9,389 nucleotides of DNA from Mucilaginibacter sp. (GCA_014376655.1 JACMRC010000226.1:1-9389), one strand, 5' to 3'; shown: positions 1 through 6,944, counted from the first letter of the stretch. The notes: a model not told the origin generated them from the letters alone. Translations and numbers: made by a program.

Positions 1-1746
1 ACCAATCTTTTTCTCTAAGCCACGCACACCCGATTCGCGCGTGTAGTCTTCAATCAATTTTTCAAGGACATCCGCTTTTAGCGTAATATCTTTAAGCTTC
101 AAACCATGTGCCTCGCGTTGTTTAGGTACCAGGTGCTGTTTAGCTATCTCAATTTTCTCTTCGATAGTATAACCGTTCACCTCTATGATCTCCATCCTGT
201 CCAACAAAGCCGGTTGTATGCTGCTTAATGAATTTGCTGTCGCGATAAACATAACGTTCGATAGATCGAAATCCATCTCCACGTAGTGATCATAAAAACT
301 GCTGTTTTGCTCAGGATCTAATACTTCCAACAAAGCTGATGACGGATCGCCACGGAAATCATTACCTACTTTATCTATCTCATCCAAAATAAATACCGGG
401 TTAGCGGCACCTGCTTTTTTAACCGACTGGATTATCCTGCCCGGCATTGCGCCGATGTAAGTTTTACGATGGCCACGAATCTCGGCCTCATCACGGATTC
501 CGCCCAAAGCCATCCGCACATACTTACGTCCCAAAGCTTTAGCTATTGATTTACCCAACGATGTTTTACCAACTCCCGGAGGGCCAACCAAACAAAGTAT
601 AGGCGCTTTCATGTTGTGTTTTAGCTTTAATACGGCTAAATATTCAATAATGCGGTGCTTTACCTTATCCAAACCAAAATGATCCTTATCCAGCACCTTT
701 TGGGCTCGTTTAAGGTCGAAGTTGTCTTTAGTAAACTCGTTCCATGGCAGGTCAAGCAATAGCTCTAAGTAATTTATTTGTACCGAGTAATCGGCAGCAG
801 CCGGGTTGGTACGGGCCAATTTCTCAACTTCTTTATCAAAATGAGTTTTAACTTCAATCGTCCATTTCTTTTTGGCAGCACGCTGGCGCAGGCTGTCAAT
901 TTCAAGATCGGGCGTGTTGCCACCTAACTCTTCCTGGATAGTTTTTATTTGTTGATTTAAAAAGTAATCGCGCTGTTGTTTGTCCAGATCCACACGTACA
1001 CGGGTTTGGATCTGGTTTTTTAATTCCAGCAATTGCAGCTCCATGGTTAGGTGCTCTAAAACCGTGTTGGCCATATCGCGGCGGTTTGTTATTTCCAACA
1101 ACTTTTGTTTGGCAGTCATGTCGGCATTCATGTTTGATGATATAAAATTCATCAAAAACGATGTGCTTTCAATATTACGGATAGCTATACCGGCCTCGCT
1201 TGGGATATTTGGCGAAAGCTGGATAATGTTCATCGCCATATCCTTTATAGAGGATATCATGGCTTTAAACTCTTTATCTTCTTTTGATTTTTTAACCTCT
1301 TTAAAAGGCTCGATAGTAGCTTTGATGTAAGGCTCGCTTTGTACTTCTTCTTTTAAGTAAAAACGTTTTTTGCCTTGTAAAATAACAGTGGTGTTTCCAT
1401 CAGGCATTTGCAGCATTTTAATAATGAGTGCTACCGTACCAATTTTGTTTAACTGGTTAAAACTGGGGTCCTCAATAGCAACATCTTTTTGCGATACCAC
1501 ACCTATCATACGGCTGCCTTTATTGGCATCGCGTATTAATTTGATTGATTTATCGCGCCCTACGGTAATAGGTATAACTACGCCCGGGAATAATACAGTA
1601 TTACGTAACGGTAAAATTGGCAAAAACTCAGGCACTTGCTCATTATTCATCTCCTCTTCATCCTCTGACGACATCAAAGGGAAAAATTCCGAATCTTCAT
1701 TTATCACTGGTAAAGCATTTTTAAAATCAAACGGGTCAAAACTCAT
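1..1746 (-). CDS. lon: ATP-dependent endopeptidase Lon (N-terminal 582 residues, cut by window edge)
   Basis: Lon is a cytoplasmic hexameric AAA+ protease that unfolds and degrades damaged and short-lived regulatory proteins. The reading frame is open from the ATG at 1746 to base 1 (582 codons). A TAG stop lies directly before the ATG, so the start is fixed; a weak AAAAAGG sits a few bases upstream of it. Residues 1-42 form an acidic extension absent from E. coli Lon. The LON substrate-binding domain starts at PILPLRN (43-49) and is followed by the helical region (QTIQEELGG-like stretch, about 267-277). The AAA+ module shows Walker A GPPGVGKT (388-395), Walker B VFILDE (451-456), sensor-1 Asn505, Arg finger Arg517 and sensor-2 Arg575. 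The Ser-Lys peptidase domain should follow but lies outside the window, so activity cannot be judged. No frameshift was seen at the points I translated. It is divergent from the TPR gene. Confidence 0.97.
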   Translation of the reverse strand, partial: MSFDPFDFKNALPVINEDSEFFPLMSSEDEEEMNNEQVPEFLPILPLRNTVLFPGVVIPITVGRDKSIKLIRDANKGSRMIGVVSQKDVAIEDPSFNQLNKIGTVALIIKMLQMPDGNTTVILQGKKRFYLKEEVQSEPYIKATIEPFKEVKKSKEDKEFKAMISSIKDMAMNIIQLSPNIPSEAGIAIRNIESTSFLMNFISSNMNADMTAKQKLLEITNRRDMANTVLEHLTMELQLLELKNQIQTRVRVDLDKQQRDYFLNQQIKTIQEELGGNTPDLEIDSLRQRAAKKKWTIEVKTHFDKEVEKLARTNPAAADYSVQINYLELLLDLPWNEFTKDNFDLKRAQKVLDKDHFGLDKVKHRIIEYLAVLKLKHNMKAPILCLVGPPGVGKTSLGKSIAKALGRKYVRMALGGIRDEAEIRGHRKTYIGAMPGRIIQSVKKAGAANPVFILDEIDKVGNDFRGDPSSALLEVLDPEQNSSFYDHYVEMDFDLSNVMFIATANSLSSIQPALLDRMEIIEVNGYTIEEKIEIAKQHLVPKQREAHGLKLKDITLKADVLEKLIEDYTRESGVRGLEKKIG

Positions 1747-1932
1747 CTATACCTTTTTATATATAAAAATAAACGTCATATTGTCAGCCTTTAATATAAA
1801 AGGACTGCTTAACAACACTTAAATAGGGGCTACTACTTATCTAATGCTATGTTTCAAGTCTTATGCCAAGTTATGGCTATACAGATATAACTATTGTTTG
1901 GGATCGGTATCGGTTTGATTACTTGGCAATTA

Positions 1933-1940
1933 CAAATTTA
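1933..1940 (-). promoter_or_regulatory. candidate lon promoter -7 box (TAAATTTG)
   Basis: On the minus strand this reads TAAATTTG, an exact match to the Bacteroidota -7 consensus TAnnTTTG. Transcription would begin near 1929 and give a leader of about 180 nt before the lon ATG. No clear TTG -33 box stands about 19-20 bases upstream (only TTTA), so this is a motif-based guess. Confidence 0.3.
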
Positions 1941-2068
1941 GTTGCTTTTTGTTAAATGTGGTTAAATTAATTGGTAAAGATGAAAAAAAGTCATACTCTT
2001 ACGCCGCCCTAATAATTTATGCTAACATTTTCTTAATAAATGTGTTACCGGGGTACAATAATTTACGA

Positions 2069-2093
2069 TTGCGAGAGTTAATAATATACTTTG
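2069..2093 (+). promoter_or_regulatory. candidate promoter of the TPR gene
   Basis: A TTG at 2069-2071 and a TTTG at 2090-2093, preceded by TATAC, resemble a Bacteroidota -33/-7 pair with 18 bases between them. The -7 box has one base too many between TA and TTTG. A start near 2097 would leave a leader of about 17 nt before the ATG at 2114. Confidence 0.25.
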
Positions 2094-2113
2094 TTTAACA
2101 TATTAAGCTTTTA

Positions 2114-2743
2114 ATGCGGTTACCGATCTTAGTATCATTCCTGGTTATATCGTCTGTTGAACACGCAGTAGCGCAGAATGCCTATATTAAATTAGGGCAA
2201 CAAGCTTATATTGAAGGTAACTTTAAAGCAGCCATTACTCAGTTAGAAAAAGGCCGTTTAATTGATTCTACCAATTCCAACGCTTTGTGGATGTTGGGCT
2301 ATTCTTATTATCACAGTGATAACTACGTAAAATCTATCACTGCTTTTACCAAAGAAATAGCTATTGAGCCGGCTGATGCACATGCTTATTATTACAGGGC
2401 CAAGGCGCAATTTCGCTTAGGCACTGACAGCCAAAACCCGGCCGAGAAAGAAAAGTATTTTTTAGGCGCTATAATTGACTTTACCAAAGCTATTGCTATA
2501 AACCCTTCCGAAGCCAAAATAACTTCATTTTATCAGAACCGTGGCCTTGCTTATAAAGATTATGGTTTGTTCAGGTTGCAAGCCAACACCAGATTTTTTG
2601 ACAGGGCCAGAGCAGTAAATGCTATGAAAGCGGGTTTAGCCGACTTGCAAAAAGTTTATGATGCTGATAAATCAAGAGATGATATTTCATCCCTGATAGA
2701 TGCCTTGAAAGAGAAATTAGGCACAGCCACCGGCCACCATTAA
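2114..2743 (+). CDS. secreted tetratricopeptide-repeat protein
   Basis: This 209-residue protein is probably exported to the periplasm. Residues 1-20 look like a signal peptide (short basic start, hydrophobic ILVSFLVISSV, then AVA before Gln21). The rest is built of TPR-type helix pairs: about 22-55 (AYIEGNFKAAITQLEKG), 56-89 (ALWMLGYSYYHSDNYVKSITAFTKEIAIEP), 90-132 (with an insert around 104-115) and a degenerate one at about 137-186. TPR solenoids bind other proteins; the partner is not evident here. The ATG at 2114 is the first start after an in-frame TAA at 2096-2098. The gene ends convergently with the lipoprotein gene, the two stops overlapping by 4 bp. No catalytic motif is visible. 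The TPR assignment is strong; the specific role is unknown. Confidence 0.85.
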   Translation: MRLPILVSFLVISSVEHAVAQNAYIKLGQQAYIEGNFKAAITQLEKGRLIDSTNSNALWMLGYSYYHSDNYVKSITAFTKEIAIEPADAHAYYYRAKAQFRLGTDSQNPAEKEKYFLGAIIDFTKAIAINPSEAKITSFYQNRGLAYKDYGLFRLQANTRFFDRARAVNAMKAGLADLQKVYDADKSRDDISSLIDALKEKLGTATGHH

Positions 2744-3378
2744 TTCAAACTCCCTTTTACTGCGTATTGGTTAAGTGATAAAAGCGCTATCTTGCGCGTG
2801 TATCTATTATCTCCAAATAAACATATTTGCTGATCTTTTTGAATGATGTATATAGAATCAGGGAAATAGCTTAATCTTTCTTTAGTTTGGTAAAGGATAT
2901 TTTTTGTGCTGTTGTTTATTATTATCCACTTAACCATGTTACCTTTTCTCTTAACTATAATTTCACGAGTCTTTAAGTCCGGATCCTTCGCGCGATAAAT
3001 TTCAATATTATCAGTTTTTACAATGGTATAACTATCCCTCCAGGCAGGTTTATTAATATCCGATTGGCTGAATAAGCTCAATTCAAGTCCCCAATTATTA
3101 ATGCGTACATCTTTAGTTTCGTTATTACCATTGTGGTACACCGTTTTGTGGGTGATATGATTAAGTTTCCTTAAACGCGCGGTATCACCTGCGAAAAAAC
3201 CTTTAACATCAAAGTATTTTAAATCAGTACCAGTTTGGATATTATCGGGTTTGCAGGATGGGAGGAGGGAGGTGAGTAATAAGATAAGAAAAAAAGCGGC
3301 GGCTCGTGCGATTCCTTCCCTTGGGAAGGTGCAGGATGGGGTTTTGCCGATCAATTCGATATTACCCCTCCCTGCCAT
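2740..3378 (-). CDS. conserved Bacteroidota lipoprotein of unknown function
   Basis: The gene encodes a probable envelope lipoprotein, with a hydrophobic stretch (AAAFFLILLLTSLLPSC) ending in a lipobox-like LPSC, then a soluble domain of about 170 residues rich in beta-type segments. The mature part (CKPDNIQTG..., LKYFDVKGFF, SDINKPAWRDSY, YFPDSIYIIQKDQQ) resembles hypothetical lipoproteins next to gpmI in related genomes, which is recollection rather than a search. I assign no function. The start is uncertain. The frame stays open to a GTG at 3450 inside gpmI, with an ATG at 3442-3444; I chose the ATG at 3376-3378 (212 residues). A TTG at 3352-3354 would give a more normal 34-residue signal peptide. 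All the codons between about 3311 and 3412 lie in a repeat element, so the native start seems to have been replaced. It is likely co-transcribed with gpmI. Confidence 0.72.
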   Translation of the reverse strand: MAGRGNIELIGKTPSCTFPREGIARAAAFFLILLLTSLLPSCKPDNIQTGTDLKYFDVKGFFAGDTARLRKLNHITHKTVYHNGNNETKDVRINNWGLELSLFSQSDINKPAWRDSYTIVKTDNIEIYRAKDPDLKTREIIVKRKGNMVKWIIINNSTKNILYQTKERLSYFPDSIYIIQKDQQICLFGDNRYTRKIALLSLNQYAVKGSLN

Positions 3379-3412
3379 TTCACAGGCAGCCGCACCCCTC
3401 CCGAGGGAGGGA
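3311..3412. repeat. GC-rich multi-hairpin intergenic repeat (REP-like)
   Basis: This block differs in composition from its AT-richer surroundings and contains three inverted repeats: CCTTCCC/GGGAAGG at 3314-3320 and 3323-3329, CTGCC/GGCAG at 3372-3376 and 3385-3389, and CCCTCCC/GGGAGGG at 3396-3402 and 3405-3411. The outer two have mirrored design, with 7-bp arms and 2-bp centres, at opposite ends of the block. Such elements are commonly dispersed in Sphingobacteriaceae genomes (recollection). It lies between gpmI and the lipoprotein and could act as a transcript-stabilising or attenuating structure. Boundaries are estimates, since only one copy is present here. Confidence 0.65.
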
Positions 3413-3430
3413 TTAATAGCTTTTTGATTT

Positions 3431-4951
3431 TTACACCAATACATTCCCACTCATTTCTTCAGGAATTGCAACGCCCAAAATATGCAGTACTGTTGGGGCA
3501 ACATCACCTAATTTGCCATCTTTTACAGTCGTCACATCTTTATCAATCACAATACAAGGTACAAGGTTGGTGGTGTGTGCGGTGTTTGGTGTACCATCGT
3601 CGTTTATCATGTAATCGGCATTACCGTGGTCGGCAAGGATAATGAACGAGTAGCCATTTGCTATACCTGCTTCAACAACAGCCTGGCAGCAGGCATCTGC
3701 CGTTTCAGCAGGTTTAACTACCGCGCTAAAAACGCCGGTATGGCCAACCATATCTGTATTTGCAAAGTTTAATACGATAAAATCCGGCCAGCCACTTTGC
3801 AGCTCAGGAATAATAGCATCGCGAATACCGGCAGCACTCATCTCCGGTTGCAGATCGTAAGTAGCAACTTTAGGCGATGGCACCATCAGGCGCTTTTCGT
3901 TAACAAACTCTTTTTCGCGGCCACCCGAAAAGAAGAATGTGACATGCGGATATTTTTCGGTTTCCGCTATGCGGATTTGGTTTTTACCGGCATCCTGTAA
4001 GATCTCGCCAATGGTTTTAGTCAGATCTTCTTTAGTGTAAATTACTTTGACATCCTTAAACGTTTCGTCGTAAGTAGTCATGGTAACATAGTATAGGCTA
4101 AGCGGATGTAAATTATATTCAGGGAATGCTTTTTGAGTTAACGCAACGGTGATCTCGCGGCCACGGTCGGTACGGAAATTAAAGCAGATCACCAAATCGC
4201 CTTCTTTTATAACAGCTATAGGTTTACCATCAACTGTATTAACCAGCGGCGGCATAAACTCGTCGGTAACATCTTTTAAGTATTGCTCCTTTATTGATTG
4301 CAATACATCAGTAGTAGCTTCGCCGGTACCATGCACCATTACATCATAAGCCTGTTTAACGCGCTCCCAACGGTTATCGCGGTCCATGGCATAATAGCGG
4401 CCAATGGCAGACGCAAGCTTAACAGGCGTGTTGGCAATATGATTATCAAGGTCGGTAATAAAACCTAAACCCGATTTAGGGTCAGTATCGCGCCCGTCCA
4501 AAAAAGCATGTACAAACACATTACTCAAACCTGATGAAACCGCTGCGTCACACAACCCCTTTAAATGTTTGATATGCGAGTGTACACCACCATCAGACAC
4601 CAAGCCTATGAAGTGTACGTCTTTATTATTTGCTTTAGCGTAATCAAAAGCCGATTTTAAAACCGGGTTAGTTACCAGTTCGTTATCATCTACTGCTTTA
4701 TTAATGCGGCCAAGTTCCTGGTAAACGGTACGGCCGGCACCCAAATTCATGTGCCCAACTTCCGAGTTACCCATTTGCCCGGCGGGCAAACCAACGGCCA
4801 TGCCTGATGCTTCAAGCTTTGAGTTTGGATAATTAGCTATCAGCGAATCAAAAAACGGTGTTTTTGCTGCCAATATAGCGTTCGACTGATCGTTACGACC
4901 GTAACCCCAGCCGTCTAATATAATTAATGCTACTTTCTTTTTATTTTCCAC
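3431..4951 (-). CDS. gpmI: 2,3-bisphosphoglycerate-independent phosphoglycerate mutase
   Basis: The enzyme interconverts 3- and 2-phosphoglycerate in glycolysis and gluconeogenesis, in the cytoplasm, using a two-manganese site and a phosphoserine intermediate. At 506 residues it has the usual length, and all expected residues are visible: Asp13 (ILDGWG), catalytic Ser63 (GNSEVGH), His124 (SDGGVHSH), Arg154-Asp155 (DGRDTDP), Arg186 and Arg192 (GRYYAMDRDNRW), Arg260 and Arg263 (NFRTDRGRE), Lys334 (EKYPH), Asp400 and His404 (NTDMVGH), Asp441-His442 (ADHGNAD) and His459 (AHT). The start is GTG at 4949-4951: no in-frame ATG exists before residue 51, and conserved sequence begins by residue 7. It is the first gene of a probable two-gene unit with the lipoprotein. 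Confidence 0.98.
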   Translation of the reverse strand: MENKKKVALIILDGWGYGRNDQSNAILAAKTPFFDSLIANYPNSKLEASGMAVGLPAGQMGNSEVGHMNLGAGRTVYQELGRINKAVDDNELVTNPVLKSAFDYAKANNKDVHFIGLVSDGGVHSHIKHLKGLCDAAVSSGLSNVFVHAFLDGRDTDPKSGLGFITDLDNHIANTPVKLASAIGRYYAMDRDNRWERVKQAYDVMVHGTGEATTDVLQSIKEQYLKDVTDEFMPPLVNTVDGKPIAVIKEGDLVICFNFRTDRGREITVALTQKAFPEYNLHPLSLYYVTMTTYDETFKDVKVIYTKEDLTKTIGEILQDAGKNQIRIAETEKYPHVTFFFSGGREKEFVNEKRLMVPSPKVATYDLQPEMSAAGIRDAIIPELQSGWPDFIVLNFANTDMVGHTGVFSAVVKPAETADACCQAVVEAGIANGYSFIILADHGNADYMINDDGTPNTAHTTNLVPCIVIDKDVTTVKDGKLGDVAPTVLHILGVAIPEEMSGNVLV

Positions 4952-4955
4952 AACG

Positions 4956-4963
4956 CAAATATA
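4956..4963 (-). promoter_or_regulatory. candidate gpmI promoter -7 box (TATATTTG)
   Basis: The minus strand reads TATATTTG, an exact TAnnTTTG match, ending only 4 bases before the GTG start codon. Initiation at the usual distance would fall near 4952, giving an almost leaderless mRNA. No clear -33 TTG is visible upstream. Confidence 0.35.
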
Positions 4964-5016
4964 AAGGGGATGGGGGATAGATTATAATTAAATTATCAGA
5001 ACGCGTGCCGTATACT

Positions 5017-5160
5017 CATCCGGTCTACGCTTCGCTGCACCACCCTCTCATATCTTTAGCGAGGATTGAAAAATAAAGGGGTGCGACTGTAGTGAACAAC
5101 GAAAAGGGGTTTTCGATTTCACTCGGCCGCGTAAGCCCACCCGCAAGGGCACAGTATATT
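5017..5160. repeat. probable degenerate dispersed intergenic repeat
   Basis: The segment has a local GC rise, repeat-like phrases and a 6-bp-arm hairpin at 5100-5115 (loop GGGG). A GCCC/GGGC pair lies near its right end. Only one copy is in the window, so the repeat status rests on resemblance to elements I recall from this family. Confidence 0.3.
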
Positions 5161-5261
5161 AATTTCATGAACCTTTTTGTCGGGTAGTTGTTAACAGGGC
5201 AATTGCTTTCGGCATAATTTGCATATTCGCACATCAAACTATCACATCCAAAAAATGTTAT

Positions 5262-5269
5262 TACTTTTG
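5262..5269 (+). promoter_or_regulatory. candidate nadC promoter -7 box (TACTTTTG)
   Basis: This is an exact TAnnTTTG match. Initiation near 5273 would leave a leader of about 19 nt before the TTG start at 5292. No good -33 TTG is present about 19-20 bases upstream. The leader is too short to hold a riboswitch. Confidence 0.4.
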
Positions 5270-5291
5270 ACACTCCTAAAATATAACTGAT

Positions 5292-6137
5292 TTGAATACA
5301 GAACTTGTACAGCCATTTATTAACAATGCGCTTAAAGAGGATGTTGGCGATGGCGACCATACATCATTAGCCACCATACCGGCAGGCACCACAGGTAAAG
5401 CAAAGCTTTTAGTAAAAGACCACGGCATAATAGCTGGTGTCGAGCTCGCCGAATATATCTTCCACCGGGTTGATAAGGACCTGAAACTAAATGTATTTAT
5501 ACAGGACGGCACCGAAGTGAAGCCAAAAGATATTGTATTTGAGGTTGAAGGCAGCGCCATCAGCATATTAACTGCCGAGCGTTTGGTGCTTAATTGCATG
5601 CAACGCATGTCGGGCATCGCAACTAATACAGACCATATTGTGGACCTGCTAAAAGGAACCAATACCCAGGTTTTAGATACCCGCAAAACCACGCCGGGTA
5701 TGCGTTATTTGGAAAAATGGGCCGTGCGAATAGGCGGCGGTGTTAACCATAGGTTTGGTTTGTATGATATGATACTGATTAAAGATAATCATGTCGATTA
5801 CTCGGGCGGTATTGCCAGGGCTATAGAGAATGCGCATCAATACATATCAACCTTAGGTAAAAAACTGGCTATCGAAATTGAGGTTCGCAACCAGGAAGAA
5901 TTGGACGAGGTTATCCAAACCGGCGGTGTGGACAGGATCTTGCTGGACAACTTTAACTTTGCTGATTTGAAACAAGCTGTTAACATTATTGAAGGCAGGT
6001 ATATCACCGAAGCATCGGGCGGTATAACGGTAGATAACGTGCGCGACTATGCAAATTGCGGGGTCGACTATGTTTCTATAGGGGCGTTAACGCATTCTGT
6101 TACTTGCCTTGATCTGAGCTTAAAAGCAGTTAAATAG
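5292..6137 (+). CDS. nadC: nicotinate-nucleotide pyrophosphorylase (carboxylating), quinolinate phosphoribosyltransferase
   Basis: NadC converts quinolinate and PRPP to nicotinate mononucleotide, CO2 and pyrophosphate, the step where de novo NAD synthesis joins the shared route. The 281-residue length is standard. Family motifs are in order: EDVGDGDHTS (16-25), LNCMQRMSGIAT (100-111), DTRKTTPG (129-136), the GGGVNHR stretch (148-154), ILIKDNH (161-167), EIEVRN (195-200), LLDN (217-220), EASGGI (240-245) and GVDYVSIGALTHS (257-269). These include the Arg, His and Lys residues that bind quinolinate and PRPP. The start is TTG at 5292. An in-frame TAA lies at 5277-5279, and the next ATG is residue 103, so no ATG start fits. 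It heads a plus-strand run with plsY 95 bp downstream; nadA and nadB are not in the window. Confidence 0.97.
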   Translation: MNTELVQPFINNALKEDVGDGDHTSLATIPAGTTGKAKLLVKDHGIIAGVELAEYIFHRVDKDLKLNVFIQDGTEVKPKDIVFEVEGSAISILTAERLVLNCMQRMSGIATNTDHIVDLLKGTNTQVLDTRKTTPGMRYLEKWAVRIGGGVNHRFGLYDMILIKDNHVDYSGGIARAIENAHQYISTLGKKLAIEIEVRNQEELDEVIQTGGVDRILLDNFNFADLKQAVNIIEGRYITEASGGITVDNVRDYANCGVDYVSIGALTHSVTCLDLSLKAVK

Positions 6138-6149
6138 TCTAAACAGTAA

Positions 6150-6168
6150 CAATTTCATAAAGAAATTG
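6150..6168 (+). repeat. 7-bp inverted repeat between nadC and plsY
   Basis: CAATTTC (6150-6156) and GAAATTG (6162-6168) are perfect complements around the 5-base loop ATAAA, starting 13 bases after the nadC stop. The stem is AT-rich and no T run follows, so it would be a weak terminator at best. It may be an mRNA-processing or stabilising hairpin, or chance. Confidence 0.4.
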
Positions 6169-6232
6169 CCAATTGCGTTTAAATATGATTAAACTTGTTA
6201 GTACAACAATCAATTTATAATATTGCGTTGAT

Positions 6233-6883
6233 ATGATTACCCCTTATTCAATTTCAGCGCTAATACTTGCTTATCTGTGTGGTTCTATCCCTACTGCGGT
6301 TTGGATAGGGCAGGCGTTTTACGGGGTTGATGTAAGAGAGTATGGCAGCGGTAACGCAGGTGCAACCAATACCTTTAGGGTGTTGGGCAAAAAAGCCGGT
6401 ATACCCGTAATGCTGCTTGATATTCTGAAAGGCTTTACAGCAACCAACCTGGCTTTCTTTATCGGTGTCACTACTACCGGTGGGGTAAATTCCATCCCCT
6501 ATACCAATTACGAATTGGCCCTGGGCATTGCTGCGGTAATGGGCCATCTGTTCCCCATATTTGCAGGGTTTAGGGGCGGCAAGGGCATAGCCACCTTATT
6601 TGGGATGGTGTTGGCTATCCATTTTCATGCGGCGCTGCTTTGTGTGGTAGTGTTTATAATTATTTTATTATTCTTCCGCTATGTGTCTTTAGGTTCTATC
6701 ATGGCCGGGTTTACTTATTTAATTGGTGTTACATTCATCTTCCCCAGCAACCGTTCGGTTGTAATATATGGCATGTGTATGTGTTTGCTGATATTGGTGA
6801 CCCATCAAAAAAATATAGAGCGGTTACTGAAGGGTACAGAGAGTAAAGTAAATCTCTTCAAAAAAAAATTAGCCCAGTTATAA
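6233..6883 (+). CDS. plsY: glycerol-3-phosphate acyltransferase PlsY (acyl-phosphate dependent)
   Basis: PlsY is an inner-membrane enzyme that transfers an acyl group from acyl-phosphate to sn-glycerol 3-phosphate, making lysophosphatidic acid, the first committed step of phospholipid synthesis. It is 216 residues with several hydrophobic spans (about 5-28, 57-80, 95-110, 121-148 and 152-190). The family motifs are clear: GSIPT (17-21), SGNAGATN (39-46), GHLFPIFAGFRGGKGIAT (104-121), SLGS (152-155) and HQKNIERLLKGTE (191-203). The partner that makes the acyl-phosphate, PlsX, is not in the window. The ATG at 6233 places GSIPT at the usual distance from the N-terminus. A run of nine A (6860-6868) encodes the three lysines near the C-terminus. 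It probably shares transcripts with its plus-strand neighbours. Confidence 0.97.
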   Translation: MITPYSISALILAYLCGSIPTAVWIGQAFYGVDVREYGSGNAGATNTFRVLGKKAGIPVMLLDILKGFTATNLAFFIGVTTTGGVNSIPYTNYELALGIAAVMGHLFPIFAGFRGGKGIATLFGMVLAIHFHAALLCVVVFIIILLFFRYVSLGSIMAGFTYLIGVTFIFPSNRSVVIYGMCMCLLILVTHQKNIERLLKGTESKVNLFKKKLAQL

Positions 6884-6944
6884 CTATATCCAAAACAACT
6901 TGTTTATAAGTCTGTTAAATAGTTGAACTTAAAATATACCCCAC

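Larger units (their letters stand above)
1747..2113. other. divergent intergenic spacer lon / TPR gene
   Basis: This 367-bp AT-rich spacer lies between two divergent starts. I see no coding sequence with family-like content, no tRNA-like fold and no strong inverted repeat. It should contain both promoters; the best candidate boxes are listed separately. Confidence 0.7.
4952..5291. other. divergent intergenic spacer gpmI / nadC with probable repeat debris
   Basis: This 340-bp spacer has no convincing gene. The minus-strand open frame across 5025-5360 runs antisense into nadC, and its protein has no family-like pattern. The middle part (about 5017-5160) is more GC-rich than its flanks. It contains the phrases CGCTTCGCTGCACCACCCTC and CACCCGCAAGGGCAC, of the kind found in dispersed non-coding repeats of Sphingobacteriaceae, and a short hairpin CGAAAA-GGGG-TTTTCG (5100-5115). 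The two edges hold the candidate gpmI and nadC promoters. Confidence 0.5.

Noticed and set aside
980..1822. Plus-strand open frames of 116 and 150 codons antisense to lon
   Set aside because: They lie opposite the well-conserved lon frame, have no family-like sequence and reflect its codon pattern; the second runs into the AT-rich spacer.
3424..4349. Several plus-strand open frames of 65-72 codons antisense to gpmI
   Set aside because: They overlap one another and the certain gpmI gene, with no start context or domain signal.
4952..5291. Insertion-sequence remnant
   Set aside because: There is no transposase-like frame and no clear terminal inverted repeats with target duplication; a short non-coding repeat fits better.
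5270..5292. NAD- or other riboswitch ahead of nadC
   Set aside because: The likely leader is about 19 nt and the spacer shows no riboswitch-like architecture.
5025..5692. Minus-strand open frames of 111 and 138 codons before and inside nadC
   Set aside because: They overlap each other and the conserved nadC frame; the part outside nadC is repeat-like and non-coding in character.
6893..6905. AAACAA-C-TTGTTT palindrome between plsY and the M48 gene
   Set aside because: Six-base AT-rich arms with a one-base centre are easily expected by chance, and no T run or promoter box is associated.
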